64,000 bases of DNA from Clostridium_S neuense (lineage in GTDB: Bacteria > Bacillota > Clostridia > Clostridiales > Clostridiaceae): the NCBI RefSeq assembly GCF_045310695.1, contig NZ_JBJIAA010000005.1, positions 62,001 through 126,000 on the forward strand. Direction: 5' to 3'. Positions 60,075-64,000 of the stretch are shown here, piece after piece. The notes beneath the pieces are model-generated. The model was not told the origin of the DNA. It was given only the letters and a program-made list of their open reading frames with translations, and did not search any database. Positions within the stretch are counted from its first letter, which is position 1. The number at the start of each line of letters is the position of its first letter. The translations under genes were made by a program, and so were the position numbers.

Positions 60075-60130
60075 ATGATTATAGATATTAGTTAAACGAT
60101 TTAAGAAAACATATATTAAAGGTGCGAATT

Positions 60131-60175
60131 ATGTGTGTTCTCTACGGTAGCAAAAATAAATATTGCCCGAATTAA
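60131..60175 (+). CDS. Possible leader peptide (14 aa)
   Basis: ATG at 60131 follows AAAGGTG by 6 bases and opens a 14-codon frame (MCVLYGSKNKYCPN) ended by TAA, shortly after the promoter of the importer operon. The two cysteines at positions 2 and 12 are notable. It could be a leader peptide, a tiny signalling peptide or chance; only the Shine-Dalgarno and position support it. Confidence 0.25.
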   Translation: MCVLYGSKNKYCPN

Positions 60176-60530
60176 AAAATGTCTATTAATATGAATAGTT
60201 CATATTAGGTAACTTGTGCGTTGAAAACTAAATTATTTGGAAAAGCTGTTTTACATTTAAAATTACCATGTAGCTTTTTATAATTTTATATTATAAAAAA
60301 GGCCCTGTTGTAAATGTTTACTAAAGGCACTTTATAGAGAACTATGTGTAAGCTTTGTTTTACTAAAAAATAAAACAATTTATTGCTATACCCGATTTAA
60401 ATAAATGTAAAAATTAATGTTTATTTAAAATAAAGTATAAAATTAAAAAGCCTATGCAAAGTGAATTAGATATTATATTCTAATTTGCTTGTAAGAAAAT
60501 AAATTATTTATAGGGGAAGAGGGATCTTAT

Positions 60531-61850
60531 ATGAAAAAAGTTATTAGCTTGCTTGTGATTCTTACGATGATGGTTACAACATTACTCACTGGCTGCGGCA
60601 GTAGCAGTTCAAGTGGTAGTGGAACAGAGTTAAAGCTTTGGACATTTGTAGGACTTCATGGAAACTTTTATAAGGATGCAGCAAAAAGATGGAATAAAGC
60701 TCATCCAAATGAAAAAATAAATCTAAAGGTTACCACATATCCATATGCAGATATGCATAATAAGCTTTTAGTTGCACTGCAATCAGGAGTAGGGGCGCCT
60801 GATATCTCGGATGTTGAATTAGGACAATTTCCAAATTTTTTAAAAGGAACTCCTCAAATTGCAAATTTAAGTGATCTTGTTTCTGCAGATAAGGATAAGT
60901 TTGTACAGTCACGTTTTAAGCTTTACAGTAAGGATGGAAAGCTTTATGGACTTGATTTTCATGTTGGTGCTACAGTAGCCTTTTATAACAAAGATATATG
61001 TGCACAAGCAGGCGTAGATCCTACAAAAATAAAAACGTGGGATGATTTTGAAGCAGCAGGTAAGACAATTAAAGCTAAAACTGGCAAGCTTATGTGCTAT
61101 GTATCACAAACTGCTACCTGGGAATTTACTCTTATGACTGCACAAAAAGGCTCTGATGTTTTTGATGAAAATGGCAATGTAACATTAGATAATCAAACAA
61201 ACATAGATATACTTAAAAAATTACATGACATGATATATGTCGATAAAATTGCTGCGGTATCGCCTGGAGGACAAGTTGATACAGAAGAAGGCTACGGTGC
61301 TGTAAACAAAGGAAAAGTAGCAGCCGTTGTAATGCCTTTCTGGTATACAAGTAGATTTTTAGAGAATATGCCTGATTTAAAAGGAAAAATGTTGGTAACC
61401 GCACCACCACAATTTACAGCAGAGCAGGGTGGTAAATACATGACAGCAGGGCTTGGTGGAACGGGGACAGTTATTCCGTCACAAGGTAAGAATATTAAGC
61501 TTGCAAAAAAGTTTCTGCAATTTGCTAAGGAAACTAAAGAAGCAAGTATAAAGATATGGGAACAGCTTGGTTTCGATCCACCTAGATGGGATGCTTGGAA
61601 TGAAATATCAAGTAATATGAAGGATAGTAAGTATACAGAGTATTTTGCAAACGGTAAGGACTTGTTTAAAGTGCTAGTTCCAATGAAGGACAGTGTCAAT
61701 ATTCAAAGAAGCACGTCTTTATCACCAACAGCGAATGACCTTCTTAATACTCAAGCCTTTTATAAAGTACTTCAGAAGAATACACAGGATCCAGCAACTG
61801 CTTTAAAAGCTGCAGCTAATGAGCTTAGAAAAAAAGGTAAAGCCAATTAA
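60531..61850 (+). CDS. Carbohydrate ABC transporter substrate-binding lipoprotein
   Basis: A 439-aa family-1 extracellular solute-binding protein. The signal peptide ends in lipobox LLTGC, followed by a Ser/Gly linker. The two-lobed sugar-binding fold starts with ELKLWTFVGLHGNFYKDAAKRWN, and PPRWDAW and the aromatic residues suggest oligosaccharide or pentoside binding (AraN-like). GGGGAAGAGG precedes ATG. It is the first gene of an importer operon with two permeases; the specificity is unknown. Confidence 0.92.
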   Translation: MKKVISLLVILTMMVTTLLTGCGSSSSSGSGTELKLWTFVGLHGNFYKDAAKRWNKAHPNEKINLKVTTYPYADMHNKLLVALQSGVGAPDISDVELGQFPNFLKGTPQIANLSDLVSADKDKFVQSRFKLYSKDGKLYGLDFHVGATVAFYNKDICAQAGVDPTKIKTWDDFEAAGKTIKAKTGKLMCYVSQTATWEFTLMTAQKGSDVFDENGNVTLDNQTNIDILKKLHDMIYVDKIAAVSPGGQVDTEEGYGAVNKGKVAAVVMPFWYTSRFLENMPDLKGKMLVTAPPQFTAEQGGKYMTAGLGGTGTVIPSQGKNIKLAKKFLQFAKETKEASIKIWEQLGFDPPRWDAWNEISSNMKDSKYTEYFANGKDLFKVLVPMKDSVNIQRSTSLSPTANDLLNTQAFYKVLQKNTQDPATALKAAANELRKKGKAN

Positions 61851-61964
61851 AAGTTAAATTGTAGGAGCTGTATAGACTTGGAAATTGAAGCTTAAATTAT
61901 AGCTTTGAACCTTCCTAGCTATACCTCCTAAAGCTACATAAAATTAAGATAGGGGGGGAGCAGC

Positions 61965-62876
61965 GTGGAAAAGACTAGAGGTGGAATTTTAAATAGATTC
62001 CTGTATTCTAAAAGGATAGCACCATATGTTTTTGTTTTACCATTTATAATTGTGTTTTTAATGTTTTTTCTTTATCCTCTAATAAGTACAGTTATAATGA
62101 GTTTTCAAAATGTTCAACCAGCAGGTGGATCTCAATTTATAGGATTAAAAAACTATAAAGATTTATTAAATGTACATTTTTACACGGCATTATGGAACAG
62201 TGCTAGATATACATTTTGGACACTTCTCATATTAGTTCCTATTCCAATAGTACTTGCAGTTTTCTTAAATTCTAAAAAACTTGTTGGAAAGAAATTTTTT
62301 AGGGCAGCACTTTTTATGCCTACACTTACATCTGTTGTAGTAGCAGGTATAGTATTCAGACTTATATTTGGAGAGACAGCAGCAGCACCATTTAATACAC
62401 TTATGGCAATGTTTGGCGTTGGGGCTAAGGCATGGTTAAGAGATTCGAGATATTCAATGACGCTCATGGTAGCACTTGCAACCTGGACTTGGATGGGAAT
62501 AAATATTATATACTATTTATCCGGATTACAAAACATACCTCAAGAGTTGTATGAATCGGCACAAATAGATGGGGCTGGACCTATATCACGTTTTTTATAT
62601 ATAACTATACCCATGCTTAGACCTGTTATAATATATGTTTTAACAATAAGTGTGTATGGTGGGTTTGCAATGTTTACTCAAAGTTATGTTTTCTGGTCAA
62701 ATCATTCACCAAGTGATGCTGGGCTTACCATTGTAGGATACTTATATCAACAAGGCTTTGAGACAAGCAACATGGGGCTTGCTTCTGCAATTGGTATAGT
62801 GCTTTTAGCTATAGTTCTTATAATAAATTTAATCCAACTTAAATTCTTTGGTTTATTTAAAAAGGAGGATGAATAA
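61965..62876 (+). CDS. Carbohydrate ABC transporter permease (MalF-like)
   Basis: A 303-aa inner-membrane subunit with six helices. The EAA motif for ATPase contact reads YESAQIDGAGPISRFLYITIPML. The start is GTG at 61965 behind AGGGGGGG. A 114-base gap after the binding-protein gene contains a small inverted repeat (TAGGAGCTGTATAG / CTATACCTCCTA), which often trims expression after binding-protein genes. Confidence 0.94.
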   Translation: MEKTRGGILNRFLYSKRIAPYVFVLPFIIVFLMFFLYPLISTVIMSFQNVQPAGGSQFIGLKNYKDLLNVHFYTALWNSARYTFWTLLILVPIPIVLAVFLNSKKLVGKKFFRAALFMPTLTSVVVAGIVFRLIFGETAAAPFNTLMAMFGVGAKAWLRDSRYSMTLMVALATWTWMGINIIYYLSGLQNIPQELYESAQIDGAGPISRFLYITIPMLRPVIIYVLTISVYGGFAMFTQSYVFWSNHSPSDAGLTIVGYLYQQGFETSNMGLASAIGIVLLAIVLIINLIQLKFFGLFKKEDE

Positions 62877-63767
62877 ATGGATTCACCTTTGGAAACTAAA
62901 ACTCCTGTAGTAAAAATAAAGAAAAAAAGAAAAGGCTCAAATAGGCTAGTATCAGTTTTGCTATTTTTATTTTTCGTAATACTTGCCATAATTACTCTTA
63001 TTCCTTTTTATGCTATGCTTTTAGCATCCTTTAAACCGGCAACAGAACTTTTTAGATATGGGCTCAATTTAAGACTCGATTTTAATATCATGAACTTTAA
63101 AAATTACTTGCCTCTTTTTAATGATGACAGTATTTTGTATATTGATTGGTATAAAAATAGTGTACTTATAACTCTCATAAGTACAGTTTTATCCTTGCTC
63201 CTATCTGCTATGGTTGGTTATGGACTTGCAAAATACAAGTTTAAGGGAAGAAATCTTATATTTATTTTAGTTCTGTTTATAATGATGGTACCAGTAGAAA
63301 TACTAATACTTCCACTTTATAAATTGACAGTATCAATGCACATAATAAATACTTATGCAGGTATAATATTACCTTTTGCAATATCACCATCGGCTGTCTT
63401 TTTCTTTAGACAATATGCAGAAGGTATACCAAAGGATTTTATGGATGCAGCACGTATAGATGGATGCTCAGAATATGGTATATTTTTTAGAGTTATGGCA
63501 CCACTTATGAAGCCAGCCTTTGGAGCTATGATAATACTTATATCTGTTGGAAGCTGGAATAACTTTTTGTGGCCACTTATTGAAATGAGAGAAGGAAGCA
63601 AATTTACCCTTCCAGTAGGGCTTATGTCACTCCTTACACCTTATGGAAATAACTATGCTGCAGTATTATCAGGCTCCGTATTATCGGTTTTACCTATAAT
63701 AATAATTTTCTTAGCAAATCAGGAATCCTTCATATCTGGTTTAACCGTTGGAGGAGTAAAGGGATAA
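62877..63767 (+). CDS. Carbohydrate ABC transporter permease (MalG-like)
   Basis: A 296-aa partner permease. A basic N-terminal tail (KIKKKRKGSNR) precedes six helices, and the EAA motif is MDAARIDGCSEYGIFFRVMAPLM. It starts immediately after the previous stop, with AGGAGG in the preceding codons. No MalK/MsmK-type ATPase follows inside the window; these importers often share a housekeeping ATPase encoded elsewhere. Confidence 0.94.
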   Translation: MDSPLETKTPVVKIKKKRKGSNRLVSVLLFLFFVILAIITLIPFYAMLLASFKPATELFRYGLNLRLDFNIMNFKNYLPLFNDDSILYIDWYKNSVLITLISTVLSLLLSAMVGYGLAKYKFKGRNLIFILVLFIMMVPVEILILPLYKLTVSMHIINTYAGIILPFAISPSAVFFFRQYAEGIPKDFMDAARIDGCSEYGIFFRVMAPLMKPAFGAMIILISVGSWNNFLWPLIEMREGSKFTLPVGLMSLLTPYGNNYAAVLSGSVLSVLPIIIIFLANQESFISGLTVGGVKG

Positions 63768-63844
63768 AAATAATATTAAATAAGAGGGAAAAGTGCGAAG
63801 TGACAGTATTTTGAGATGTTAAATGAAAACTATAAATCTAACAT

Positions 63845-64000
63845 GATGATTGTTAAAATTTAATTAATTACAAAGATTCACGCCTAAAATTCCGTAGGTA
63901 CGGAGGAATTTTTTCCTTGCACCACTGTGGGAGCGAGGTAACAATGCTGAAGGAACGATTTAAAAAAGTCTTAATAAATCTTGGCTCAAAAATTGTAAAA
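63845..64000. repeat. Dispersed repeat copy at window end
   Basis: This is the reverse-complement relative of 35560-35685, with shared blocks TAATTACAAAGATTCA, GCCTAAAATTCCGT and GGGAGCGAGGTAACAATGCT. This copy contains about 30 bases (GTACGGAGGAATTTTTTCCT...) missing from the other. The repeat may continue past the window. Confidence 0.7.

Noticed and set aside
1..64000. CRISPR arrays, tRNA or rRNA genes, prophage modules
   Set aside because: No regularly spaced repeats, cloverleaf CCA ends, rRNA motifs or phage structural genes were recognised on either strand.

Overview
The window is AT-rich chromosomal DNA (intergenic stretches are close to pure A/T) with strong AGGAGG/GGGGG-type ribosome binding sites, frequent TTG/GTG starts and compact intrinsic terminators. 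It carries a separate mannitol EIIA gene, a glmS ribozyme and an RRNPP-type regulator/peptide pair. Together these point to a solventogenic, motile Clostridium close to the C. acetobutylicum group; this is an inference from gene content, not a database match. No rRNA, tRNA, CRISPR array, intact insertion sequence or prophage was seen.

Layout. 1-8.7 kb: two paralogous ABC-2 type export clusters (the first cut by the window edge and followed by a NarL-family kinase/regulator pair), an orphan FtsX-like protein and a lone FtsX/MacB-type permease. 9-12.1 kb: a lone catabolic-type acetolactate synthase, a structured non-coding stretch, a CBS protein and a decayed transposase-like fragment. 12.4-17.6 kb: mannitol operon mtlA-mtlR-mtlF-mtlD. 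17.8-20.6 kb: glmS behind a glmS ribozyme, then a GNAT acetyltransferase. 20.6-21.4 kb: remnants (truncated padR, truncated permease-prefix protein, 3' half of a hydrolase gene). 21.4-26.6 kb, minus strand: a chemoreceptor behind a degenerate c-di-GMP-I riboswitch, the ilvA-ridA pair and a Sua5/TsaC gene. 26.8-33.5 kb: HTH protein, TetR plus alpha/beta hydrolase, orphan sensor kinase, glycerophosphodiesterase, sucrose phosphorylase-like enzyme. 33.8-37.8 kb: chemoreceptor, then a MarR/MFS drug-efflux pair. 38.1-47.7 kb: a complete chemosensory cluster (cheB, cheY, cheA, cheW, mcp, cheR) ending in a hybrid kinase and a single-domain response regulator. 47.9-52.8 kb: second NarL-type two-component system with a permease-ATPase-permease exporter. 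53.1-58.3 kb: lipoprotein, MATE pump with its MarR regulator, methyltransferase, amino-acid permease. 58.4-59.9 kb: RRNPP-type quorum-sensing regulator with its small exported peptide gene. 60.5-63.8 kb: carbohydrate ABC importer (binding protein and two permeases, no ATPase).

Themes. The window is dominated by signalling and export: five histidine kinases (one chemotactic, one hybrid, one orphan), three chemoreceptors, four one-component drug or peptide regulators with recognisable palindromic operators, and three exporter clusters. Sugar use is represented by mannitol, sucrose and an oligosaccharide importer. The most interesting items are the RRNPP pair with a 51-residue peptide absent from routine ORF calls, the chemosensory operon that appears to feed a hybrid kinase, the degenerate c-di-GMP riboswitch before a chemoreceptor, a possible structured RNA downstream of alsS, and at least two families of short dispersed intergenic repeats.
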